Source: an uncultured Eubacteriales bacterium (GTDB taxonomy: Bacteria > Bacillota > Clostridia > Oscillospirales > Acutalibacteraceae). From it: a stretch of 14,496 bases of DNA. A program made the position numbers and the translations under genes. Positions 1-6,464 of this stretch are shown piece by piece. The notes beneath the pieces were generated by a model. That model saw only the letters and a program-made list of their open reading frames with translations. It was not told the origin of the DNA and did no database searches. The stretch's first letter is position 1, and the number at the start of each line of letters is the position of its first letter. Where the stretch lies: assembly GCA_900320235.1 (NCBI GenBank), contig ONRO01000018.1, forward strand, positions 1-14,496, written 5' to 3'.

Positions 1-57
1 TTATAATAAACAATTTTTTATTGAGCTATAATAATATGCGTATGTAAAAAAACATGT

Positions 58-690
58 TTAAATATCTGATAAAGTAATTTTACAACCCTTAGCAATGATG
101 ATATTCTCATTCTTCATTTTTTTAATTTCTCTCATCATTGCACTTCTGTCAACAGAAAGATAATCAGCAAGGTCTGAAAGCGAAACGGGAATATCAAAAC
201 TGTCATTACCCTTTAATTCCTTCATATATCTGAAATATGTAATCAGTTTTCTTCTTATTGTTCTTCCTGTAAGGATATCAATGTGCATCTGACATCGTCT
301 GAATGAATCTATTATGATTGTATTAATGATCTCTCTGTGCTTTTCACAGTTTTTGCTGCAGCAGCTCATTAACCGGCTGTATGAAAACAGAGTAACCTCA
401 CAATCCTCTTTTGCAATAATATAATGCAGATTTACACACGAATCAGGAGTAAAACCCTTTCCGAAAATCGATCCTCTTTCGTAATAATCAATGATGCTTT
501 TTTCTCCGTCTTCGCCAATGCTGATAAGACATATAAGACCTTTTTTTACAATACCTACATTATCATATTCATTTGTCTGACGCATAATAATATCGTTTTT
601 AGCGAAACTTCTGGTTTCTGCCGAAAGACATTGACTTATTTCATTAAAATCCTTTTCGTTGACAATACTAAGTATAGAATATTTATTCAT
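58..690 (-). CDS. Crp/Fnr-family transcriptional regulator
   Basis: A 210-residue Crp/Fnr-type regulator. Residues about 15-105 form the cyclic-nucleotide-binding-like beta-barrel (GIVKKGLICL, then ERGSIFGKGF). The long dimer helix covers about 115-140, and a winged helix-turn-helix follows (VSLSDLADYLSVDRSAMMREIKKM, read here in two parts: scaffold 169-180, recognition helix 181-192). The recognition helix has Arg182 and Arg187 but Ser183 where E. coli CRP has its key Glu, so the operator should differ from a CRP site. A cysteine cluster, Cys110-Cys111-x3-Cys115 with His118, lies at the start of the dimer helix; other cysteines are at 21, 54, 85, 97, 133 and 203. There is no N-terminal FNR-style Cys cluster. 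The ATG at 688-690 is preceded by a GAGGTG ribosome binding site (696-701 on the plus strand). The gene is divergent from nrdD, which suggests a role in anaerobic or redox control. Ligand and target are inference. Confidence 0.88.
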   Translation of the reverse strand: MNKYSILSIVNEKDFNEISQCLSAETRSFAKNDIIMRQTNEYDNVGIVKKGLICLISIGEDGEKSIIDYYERGSIFGKGFTPDSCVNLHYIIAKEDCEVTLFSYSRLMSCCSKNCEKHREIINTIIIDSFRRCQMHIDILTGRTIRRKLITYFRYMKELKGNDSFDIPVSLSDLADYLSVDRSAMMREIKKMKNENIIIAKGCKITLSDI

Positions 691-697
691 TTTTTCA

Positions 698-742
698 CCT
701 CAATATCTCGTGGCTTTTTTTGTGCATAACGCTATATATAGT
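698..742. promoter_or_regulatory. Candidate pair of NrdR boxes
   Basis: Positions 729-742 match the published NrdR-box consensus acaCwAtATaTwGt at 13 of 14 bases. A weaker copy at 698-711 matches at 10 of 14, including the CAATAT core. The two copies start exactly 31 bp apart, the phasing known for tandem NrdR boxes. NrdR represses ribonucleotide reductase genes when nucleotide pools are high, and nrdD starts 114 bp downstream. The left box also overlaps the regulator's ribosome binding site. The assignment rests on consensus matching by eye in AT-rich DNA. Confidence 0.5.
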
Positions 743-747
743 ATAAT
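720..747 (+). promoter_or_regulatory. Candidate nrdD promoter P1 (NrdR-overlapped)
   Basis: TTGTGC at 720-725, a 16-bp spacer and a perfect TATAAT at 742-747. The better NrdR box lies in the spacer and touches the -10, as expected for a promoter repressed by NrdR. The -35 is poor (3 of 6). Transcription from here would give a leader of about 100 nt that includes the 759-772 palindrome. Confidence 0.35.
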
Positions 748-765
748 ATCATAAAAAAGTTGCAA
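738..765 (-). promoter_or_regulatory. Candidate promoter of the Crp/Fnr regulator gene
   Basis: Read on the minus strand: TTGCAA (760-765), a 16-bp spacer and TACTAT (738-743), giving a leader of roughly 40 nt. The -35 lies inside the 759-772 palindrome, which would allow autorepression. Hexamers were assigned by eye, and neighbouring AT-rich hexamers could serve instead. Confidence 0.35.
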
Positions 766-772
766 ATGCAAC
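759..772. promoter_or_regulatory. Candidate Crp/Fnr-type operator (5-4-5 palindrome)
   Basis: GTTGC-AAAT-GCAAC is a perfect inverted repeat of 5-bp arms around 4 bp, the same geometry as the E. coli FNR box (TTGAT-N4-ATCAA). It is the clearest symmetric element between the regulator gene and nrdD. Its centre is about 41.5 bp upstream of the start site expected from the -10 at 795-800, which is the class II activator position. That the adjacent regulator binds it is inference. Confidence 0.5.
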
Positions 773-800
773 AGACAATTATAAAACTTTGTAATACAAT
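772..800 (+). promoter_or_regulatory. Candidate nrdD promoter P2
   Basis: CAGACA (772-777), a 17-bp spacer and TACAAT (795-800), with an expected start near 807. The weak -35 and the adjacent 5-4-5 palindrome fit an activator-dependent promoter. It is an alternative or addition to P1. Confidence 0.4.
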
Positions 801-856
801 ATGAATCACGCACCGCAAAGTGAAGTAAACTAATTATTATTTGGAGATGTTAATTT

Positions 857-3085
857 ATGAGAATAATAAAAAGGAATTCTTCAGAAGAAACTTTCGACAT
901 CAATAAGATCATTAAAGCTGTTTCAAAAGCAAACAATGCAACCGAAAACGGCAAGATTACTGATGAACAAATCCGTGACATAGCTGAATATGTCGAATAC
1001 AAATGCAGCCGTATGGATCGTGCCGTATCCGTTGAGGAAATACAGGATATGGTAGAAGATCAGATAATGGCCAAGGGTGCATTTCTACTTGCAAAGAACT
1101 ATGTAAGATATAGATATACCCGTTCTCTAATACGTTCATCAAATACAACTGATAACAAAATATTAAGTCTTATTGAGTGCAATAATGAAGAAGCAAAACA
1201 GGAAAATTCAAATAAAAATCCAACAGTTAACAGTGTTCAGCGTGACTACATGGCAGGAGAGGTAAGTAAAGATCTAACAAGAAGAATTCTTCTTCCTATG
1301 GATATCGTTGAAGCACATGAAAAAGGAATTATTCATTTTCATGATGCAGACTATTTTGCTCAGCATATGCATAACTGTGATCTTGTAAACCTTGAGGATA
1401 TGCTTCAGAATGGCACAGTGATAAGTGAAACACTTATCGAAAAGCCCCACAGCTTTTCGACAGCTTGTAATATTGCAACACAAATCATTGCTCAGGTTGC
1501 AAGTAATCAGTACGGAGGACAGAGTATAAGTCTTACTCATCTTGCTCCGTTTGTACAGATATCAAGAGAAAAAATCAAACGAGAGTTTCTTGAGGAATTA
1601 AAAGAAATGGGCGCAGATATCTCTCAGGAAATGATTGCTAAAATCGTTGAAGAAAGACTCAGAAAAGAGATAACAAAGGGTGTTCAGACAATTCAGTATC
1701 AAGTTGTTACTCTTCTTACAACTAATGGTCAGGCTCCTTTCGTAACGGTTTTCATGTACCTTAATGAAGCTAAGGATGAAAGAGAAAAGAAAGACCTTGC
1801 AATGATAATAGAAGAAACTCTCAAGCAGAGATATACAGGAGTCAAGAACGAAGCTGGTGTATGGATAACTCCGGCTTTCCCGAAACTAATATATGTTCTT
1901 GAGGAAGATAATATCCATGAAGGAGATCCATATTATTATCTTACAGAACTTGCAGCAAAATGTACTGCAAAAAGGATGGTTCCGGATTATATATCCGAAA
2001 AAGTAATGCTTAAAAATAAAATTGATAAAAATGGAGAAGGTCATTGTTACACATGTATGGGCTGCCGCAGTTTCCTTACTCCTTTTATCGATAAAGAAGG
2101 CAAACCTAAATATTATGGTCGCTTTAATCAGGGTGTTGTAACTATCAATCTTGTTGATATCGGTCTTAGTGCAAATAAGGATATAAATGCATTCTGGAGA
2201 ATATTTGAAGAACGTATGGATCTTTGTCACAGAGCACTCAGATGCAGACATGAAAGACTGCTTGGTACACATTCGGATGCTGCTCCGATTCTGTGGCAGT
2301 ACGGTGCAATTTCCAGACTTAAAAAGGGTGAAGTAATTGATAAACTCCTTTACGGCGGTTATTCTACATTATCACTTGGTTATGCCGGTCTATGGGAATG
2401 TGTATACAGCCTTACAGGTAAAAAGCTTACAGAACCTGAAGGCAAAGAACTTGGTCTTAAGATCATGAAAAAGCTCAACGAGTACTGTGCAAAATGGAAG
2501 GCTGAAGAAAACATTGATTACAGTATCTATGGCACACCCCTTGAAAGTACTACCTATAAATTCGCTAAATGCCTGCAGAAAAGATTTGGTATTATAGAAG
2601 GTGTAACAGACAGAAACTATATTACCAATAGCTATCATGTTCATGTCACCGAAGAAATCAGTGCTTTTGATAAACTGAAATTTGAATCAGAATTTCAGGC
2701 TCTATCGCCGGGAGGAGCTATCTCATATGTTGAAGTACCGGATATGCAGCAGAATATTCCTGCTGTAATGCAGGTTATCAGATATATATATGATAATATC
2801 ATGTATGCTGAACTTAATACCAAAAGTGATTTTTGTCAGTGCTGCGGATACAATGGAGAAATACAGATCGTCAAAAATGACACCGGAAAACTTATCTGGA
2901 AATGTCCTAATTGCGGCAACACTGATGAGAACAAAATGAATGTAGCCCGCAGGACCTGCGGATATATCGGAACACAGTTCTGGAACCAGGGCAGGACACA
3001 GGAAATAAAAGAAAGAGTACTTCATCTTTCAATCGGAAAATTCAATCCTGAAATTCCTTCAACTGTTAAAAACAAAACTCATTGA
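857..3085 (+). CDS. nrdD: Anaerobic (class III) ribonucleoside-triphosphate reductase
   Basis: A 742-residue oxygen-sensitive glycyl-radical enzyme that reduces ribonucleoside triphosphates to dNTPs for DNA synthesis without oxygen. Residues 1 to about 92 form an ATP-cone (starts RIIKRNSSEETFDINKIIKA), the allosteric site. The catalytic barrel carries HNCDL (Cys174) and MGCRSFL (Cys403, the probable thiyl-radical cysteine by analogy with T4 NrdD Cys290). Near the C terminus a zinc site uses CQCC (660-663) and CPNC (683-686). The radical site is RTCGYIG, with Gly705 the probable glycyl radical. Length and motif order are normal for the family, and nothing is truncated. The ATG at 857 follows GGAGAT at 843-848. 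The activase gene nrdG is downstream on the same strand. Confidence 0.97.
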   Translation: MRIIKRNSSEETFDINKIIKAVSKANNATENGKITDEQIRDIAEYVEYKCSRMDRAVSVEEIQDMVEDQIMAKGAFLLAKNYVRYRYTRSLIRSSNTTDNKILSLIECNNEEAKQENSNKNPTVNSVQRDYMAGEVSKDLTRRILLPMDIVEAHEKGIIHFHDADYFAQHMHNCDLVNLEDMLQNGTVISETLIEKPHSFSTACNIATQIIAQVASNQYGGQSISLTHLAPFVQISREKIKREFLEELKEMGADISQEMIAKIVEERLRKEITKGVQTIQYQVVTLLTTNGQAPFVTVFMYLNEAKDEREKKDLAMIIEETLKQRYTGVKNEAGVWITPAFPKLIYVLEEDNIHEGDPYYYLTELAAKCTAKRMVPDYISEKVMLKNKIDKNGEGHCYTCMGCRSFLTPFIDKEGKPKYYGRFNQGVVTINLVDIGLSANKDINAFWRIFEERMDLCHRALRCRHERLLGTHSDAAPILWQYGAISRLKKGEVIDKLLYGGYSTLSLGYAGLWECVYSLTGKKLTEPEGKELGLKIMKKLNEYCAKWKAEENIDYSIYGTPLESTTYKFAKCLQKRFGIIEGVTDRNYITNSYHVHVTEEISAFDKLKFESEFQALSPGGAISYVEVPDMQQNIPAVMQVIRYIYDNIMYAELNTKSDFCQCCGYNGEIQIVKNDTGKLIWKCPNCGNTDENKMNVARRTCGYIGTQFWNQGRTQEIKERVLHLSIGKFNPEIPSTVKNKTH

Positions 3086-3097
3086 TAATCAAATAAC

Positions 3098-3140
3098 AAT
3101 AAGGTGTTTCATTAACGATATGATTATGAAACACCTTATT
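3098..3140 (+). terminator. nrdD-nrdG intergenic hairpin (partial terminator or processing site)
   Basis: A perfect 15-bp inverted repeat (3098-3112 with 3126-3140) around a 13-nt loop, lying between the nrdD stop and the nrdG ribosome binding site. The descending arm ends CTTATT and runs into TAATT, so the U tract is broken. Full termination is unlikely because nrdG has no obvious promoter of its own. Partial termination, or a 3' stabiliser for nrdD mRNA, would keep activase below reductase level. Confidence 0.6.
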
Positions 3141-3160
3141 TAATTCAGGAGGCAAAGAAT

Positions 3161-3688
3161 ATGCATATTGGAGAAATCATTACAGATGATTGTGCAAACG
3201 GTGAAGGCCTGAGAGTAAGTATATTTGTATCAGGCTGTACCAACCACTGTAAAGGATGCTTTCAGCCACAGACATGGGATTTTGAATTCGGAAAGCCTTA
3301 TACAAATGAGATTGAAAACTATATAATTAATGAGCTATCAAAACCATATTACAACGGTCTTACGATCCTCGGCGGTGAACCATTTGAGCAATCTAATCAA
3401 AGAGAAATAGTAAAACTAATCAGACGAGTAAAAAAAGAGCTCCCTGAAAGAAATATCTGGATTTATACCGGATTTACATATGATAAAGATCTTGTTCCGG
3501 GTGGGTGCCGTTATATTGAATGTACAGATGAGATACTGGATAATACCGATATATTGGTTGACGGAAGATTTATTCTTGAAAAACGAAACCTCATGTTAAA
3601 ATTCAGAGGCTCAGAAAATCAAAGAATAATTGATATGAAAAAAAGCCGGAAAAAGAATATGGTAATATTATCAAAGCTAAATTATTAA
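3161..3688 (+). CDS. nrdG: Anaerobic ribonucleotide reductase-activating protein (radical SAM)
   Basis: A 175-residue radical-SAM activase. It uses a [4Fe-4S] cluster and S-adenosylmethionine to generate the glycyl radical on NrdD. The cluster motif CTNHCKGC gives Cys26, Cys30 and Cys33 (C-x3-C-x2-C). GGEPF follows around residue 70, the usual SAM-contacting strand. The start region (MHIGEIITDDCANGEGLRVS) and the length are typical of Clostridia NrdG. The ribosome binding site CAGGAGG lies just upstream of the ATG at 3161. It is 75 bp from nrdD, separated by a hairpin, and is followed at once by a strong terminator, so nrdD-nrdG form a two-gene operon. Confidence 0.96.
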   Translation: MHIGEIITDDCANGEGLRVSIFVSGCTNHCKGCFQPQTWDFEFGKPYTNEIENYIINELSKPYYNGLTILGGEPFEQSNQREIVKLIRRVKKELPERNIWIYTGFTYDKDLVPGGCRYIECTDEILDNTDILVDGRFILEKRNLMLKFRGSENQRIIDMKKSRKKNMVILSKLNY

Positions 3689-3690
3689 TT

Positions 3691-3730
3691 AATCACAGCT
3701 CCTGAAAATTTTTTCAGGAGCTGTGATTTT
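3691..3730 (+). terminator. Terminator of nrdDG
   Basis: A perfect 18-bp inverted repeat (3691-3708 with 3711-3728) around only 2 nt. The stem begins AATCACAGCTCC and the descending arm ends GTGATTTT. It starts 3 nt after the nrdG stop codon. A shorter loop can open from the A/T pairs near the tip. Confidence 0.9.
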
Positions 3731-3832
3731 GTGAACAACTCAATACATAGAATTATATAAGCCGTTAAAATTCTTAAATAGATAAATAAAATCAAAATCG
3801 ACAAAAATTTTTAAAAATATTACAAAAAACTC

Positions 3833-3861
3833 TTGATAATTAAGTAATTAAATGGTATTAT
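3833..3861 (+). promoter_or_regulatory. Sigma-A promoter of the sugar ABC operon
   Basis: TTGATA (3833-3838), a 17-bp spacer and TATTAT (3856-3861), with an expected start near 3868 and a leader of about 90 nt. The spacer contains TAATTA-AG-TAATTA, a symmetric AT motif that might be an operator but could be chance. Confidence 0.7.
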
Positions 3862-3876
3862 TTGTATAGAATCTTT

Positions 3877-3913
3877 CCGCAGAGGACGGTCAATTTATAT
3901 ATTATTTCTGCGG
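3877..3913 (+). other. Hairpin in the leader of the sugar ABC operon
   Basis: CCGCAGA (3877-3883) pairs perfectly with TCTGCGG (3907-3913), and two G-U pairs can extend it inward. These are among the few GC-rich bases of an AT-rich leader, which suggests a real 5' stem. No U tract follows, so it is not a simple terminator. A role in mRNA stability or protein binding is possible but not shown. Confidence 0.45.
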
Positions 3914-3956
3914 TATTTATTCTCAAAAAAATTTATTTAAGGAGATGGCAACTACA

Positions 3957-5324
3957 ATGAAAAATTTTAAGAGAGTATTAGCATTGTCTATGGCTGGATG
4001 TCTGGCAATAGGAGCTCTTGCAGGCTGTAACAACGGAGGAAAGGATAATTCCGGAAGCGGATCAAACTCTACTGCTGCAAGTGACGGCGCAGCAACAGGT
4101 GGAGATGCAACAAAAGGATCAGTTTATTGGCTGAACTTTAAACCAGAATCTGATAAAACACTTCAGGAAGTTGCAAAGATGTACACAAAGGAGACAGGAG
4201 TTAACGTAAAAGTCGTTACTGCTGCATCAGGTACATATGAGCAGACACTTTCATCAGAAATGGATAAGTCAGATGCACCTACACTTTTTGTAATCGGTAA
4301 CTCAGCAGGTGTTAAACAGTGGGGTCCCTATGCACTCGACCTTAAGGACACAGATATAGCTAAAGAACTGAATACTGATGCTTATAACCTTTATGACGCT
4401 GACGGAAAGCTCGTATCAATCGGTTATTGCTATGAAGCATATGGTATTATCGTTAACCCGGATCTTCTTGAGAAGGCTGGACATAAAATTGATGAGATCA
4501 AGAACTTTGATACTCTCAAGACAGTAGTTGAAGATATTCACAAGAACGCTTCAAAGCTTGGTTTTGATGCATTCACATCATGTGATATGGATGACTCTTC
4601 ATCATGGCGTTTCACAGGTCATATGGCTAACCTTGAATACTTCTATGAAGAGAAGAAAGCTGGAAAGACATGGACAGAATGCCCTGCATCACTCACAGGC
4701 GACTACATTCAGAACTATAAGAACCTCTTTGATCTGTGCATAAACAACAGTATCTCAGATCCTAAGGAACTCGCAACAGGCGGACATGATCCGTCAGCTC
4801 AGTTTGCTTCACAGAAAGCAGCTTTCACAGTTCAGGGCTCATGGGAGTGGACAAATGAAAATCAGCCGATCAAGGATAAAGTTCCGAACGCAAAAATGAT
4901 TCCTTATTACTGTGGTGTTGAAGGCGAAGAAAAAGCTGGTCTTAACTGCGGTACAGAAAACTGCTGGGCAGTAAACAGCAAGGCATCTGAAGACGATCAG
5001 GCTGCTACTCTCGCATTCATGAAATGGTGTGTAACTAACAAAGAAGCTTCAGAAAAACTCGTAAATTCATTTGGCGTAATGCCTTATAAGAATGCTGTAG
5101 ATTCTTCAAATCAGTTCCTTAAGAACGCAAATGATTATACATCAGCAGGCAACTATGTAATGGATTGGGCTACAAACTATCAGCCTAACTCAAAAGAGTA
5201 TCGTGCACAGCTCGTATCTGCACTCAATACATATTGTGCAGACCAGTCTGATAAGAATTGGGAGCAGGTTAAATCTGCTTTCGTAGACGGTTGGGCTACT
5301 CAGTATGCAGCTGCTAACAGCTAA
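3957..5324 (+). CDS. CUT1-type sugar ABC transporter substrate-binding lipoprotein
   Basis: A 455-residue extracellular solute-binding protein (family 1, MalE/MsmE type) that captures a sugar or oligosaccharide and delivers it to the two permeases encoded next. The signal peptide starts MKNFKRVLAL and ends in the lipobox LAGC, so Cys24 should be lipidated and anchor the protein to the outer face of the membrane. A 35-residue Gly/Ser/Ala/Asn/Thr linker precedes the folded domain (from about KGSVYWLNFK). Late motifs include AAFTVQGSWEW and TENCWAVNS, typical of the family. I chose the ATG at 3957. An in-frame ATG at 3945 abuts the AAGGAG at 3939-3944 and leaves no spacing. The exact sugar cannot be read: there is no glycosidase or sugar regulator nearby. 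Confidence 0.92.
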   Translation: MKNFKRVLALSMAGCLAIGALAGCNNGGKDNSGSGSNSTAASDGAATGGDATKGSVYWLNFKPESDKTLQEVAKMYTKETGVNVKVVTAASGTYEQTLSSEMDKSDAPTLFVIGNSAGVKQWGPYALDLKDTDIAKELNTDAYNLYDADGKLVSIGYCYEAYGIIVNPDLLEKAGHKIDEIKNFDTLKTVVEDIHKNASKLGFDAFTSCDMDDSSSWRFTGHMANLEYFYEEKKAGKTWTECPASLTGDYIQNYKNLFDLCINNSISDPKELATGGHDPSAQFASQKAAFTVQGSWEWTNENQPIKDKVPNAKMIPYYCGVEGEEKAGLNCGTENCWAVNSKASEDDQAATLAFMKWCVTNKEASEKLVNSFGVMPYKNAVDSSNQFLKNANDYTSAGNYVMDWATNYQPNSKEYRAQLVSALNTYCADQSDKNWEQVKSAFVDGWATQYAAANS

Positions 5325-5350
5325 TTAATCACAAATTAAATATTCCTTTA

Positions 5351-5382
5351 GGTGGGGGTGGGCTTATCGCCCGCCTCTTACC
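5351..5382 (+). other. GC-rich hairpin between binding-protein and permease genes
   Basis: The G-rich arm 5351-5363 pairs with 5369-5382 around the loop TTATC. There are nine pairs next to the loop (two G-U), then more pairs past a one-base bulge. It stands out in an AT-rich neighbourhood and has no U tract. This is where many binding-protein operons carry an mRNA-stabilising or partially terminating stem that makes the binding protein more abundant than the permeases. Confidence 0.7.
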
Positions 5383-5412
5383 ATTTATACTCTAAGCAGG
5401 GGAGATGATTTT

Positions 5413-6462
5413 TTGTCGAACGATATCGCAAAAGAAAAACCCAATGAAAACGCAAATGTTAAAGCAGCTGAAGTTACTGATAATTCCACAAACGATGGTT
5501 ACAAGGAATTTCTTCAGAAAACGACACCTACTCAACAGAAAAAGCAGACAAACGGCAAACGTCGTAAAACGATAAATACCGGATACACACTAAGACGTCC
5601 GCTAAGAAAATGGTTCTGGCTGTTTATCGGTCCTATGGTTGCAGCGTTTATAATTGGTTTCGTCTGGCCTTTTATACAGGGCATTTATCTTTCATTCTGC
5701 CAATTCAGACTGATTTCAGATGCTGAGTTTGTTGGATTAGATAACTATATAAAAGCATTTTCAGACCAATCATTTATGCGTTCATTCTGGTATACAGGTT
5801 TGTTCGCAGTTGTAAGTGTTATACTTATCAATATTCTGGCTTTTGCAGTAGCATTAGCTCTGACCAAAGGAATCAAGGGAAGCAACCTGTTCAGAACAGT
5901 CTTCTTTATGCCTAACCTCATAGGCGGTATTGTTCTTGGTTATATCTGGTCAATGATATTTGATGGTATTCTCTCAAAATTCGGAACATCAATAGTTCAG
6001 GATTCTACATGGGGCTTCTGGGGCTTGATTATTCTTATCTGCTGGCAGCAGATAGGCTATATGATGATTATTTATATAGCTGGACTTAATGCTGTTCCTG
6101 AAGATATGCTGGAAGCTGCAAAAATTGACGGTGCTAACAGATGGCAGACTCTCTGGAAAGTAACTATTCCTAATGTAATGCCTTCTATTACAATTTGTAT
6201 GTTCTTGTCACTTACAAACGGCTTTAAGCTCTTCGATCAGAATATGGCATTGACAGCAGGTCAGCCTATTGTAATGCAGGACGGTGTAGGTATCAAGCAG
6301 ACAGAAATGCTTGCTCTTAATATATATAATACCTTCTATAACAATACCGCACTTACAGCACGTGGCACAGCTCAGGCAAAGGCTGTTATTTTCTTCGTTC
6401 TTGTAGCAGTAATAGGTCTTGCTCAGCTTGCTTATACCCGAAAGAGGGAGGTGCAGCAGTAA
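5413..6462 (+). CDS. CUT1 sugar ABC transporter permease (MalF/UgpA type)
   Basis: A 349-residue inner-membrane permease. Residues 1 to about 66 are a hydrophilic Lys/Asn/Thr-rich cytoplasmic extension. TM1 covers about 67-94 (WFWLFIGPMVAAFIIGFVWP), and the remaining helices include one at about 127-150 and others near 165-182 and 203-224. The EAA loop that docks the ATPase is EAAKIDGANRWQTLW, starting at Glu234. It starts at TTG (5413), 8 nt after GGGGAG (5399-5404). A nearby ATG at 5405 is out of frame. The stop is 2 nt before the next permease start, so the two are translated together. It works with the second permease and a nucleotide-binding subunit that is not encoded here. Confidence 0.94.
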   Translation: MSNDIAKEKPNENANVKAAEVTDNSTNDGYKEFLQKTTPTQQKKQTNGKRRKTINTGYTLRRPLRKWFWLFIGPMVAAFIIGFVWPFIQGIYLSFCQFRLISDAEFVGLDNYIKAFSDQSFMRSFWYTGLFAVVSVILINILAFAVALALTKGIKGSNLFRTVFFMPNLIGGIVLGYIWSMIFDGILSKFGTSIVQDSTWGFWGLIILICWQQIGYMMIIYIAGLNAVPEDMLEAAKIDGANRWQTLWKVTIPNVMPSITICMFLSLTNGFKLFDQNMALTAGQPIVMQDGVGIKQTEMLALNIYNTFYNNTALTARGTAQAKAVIFFVLVAVIGLAQLAYTRKREVQQ

Positions 6463-6464
6463 CC

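Noticed and set aside
3945..3956. Upstream in-frame ATG for the sugar-binding protein (four extra residues, MATT)
   Set aside because: It touches the AAGGAG directly, leaving no spacer. The ATG at 3957 gives a standard lipoprotein signal peptide that begins with MKNFKR.
5405..5407. ATG as start for the first permease
   Set aside because: It is out of frame with the permease and abuts the GGGGAG. It would need an extra base in the T run.
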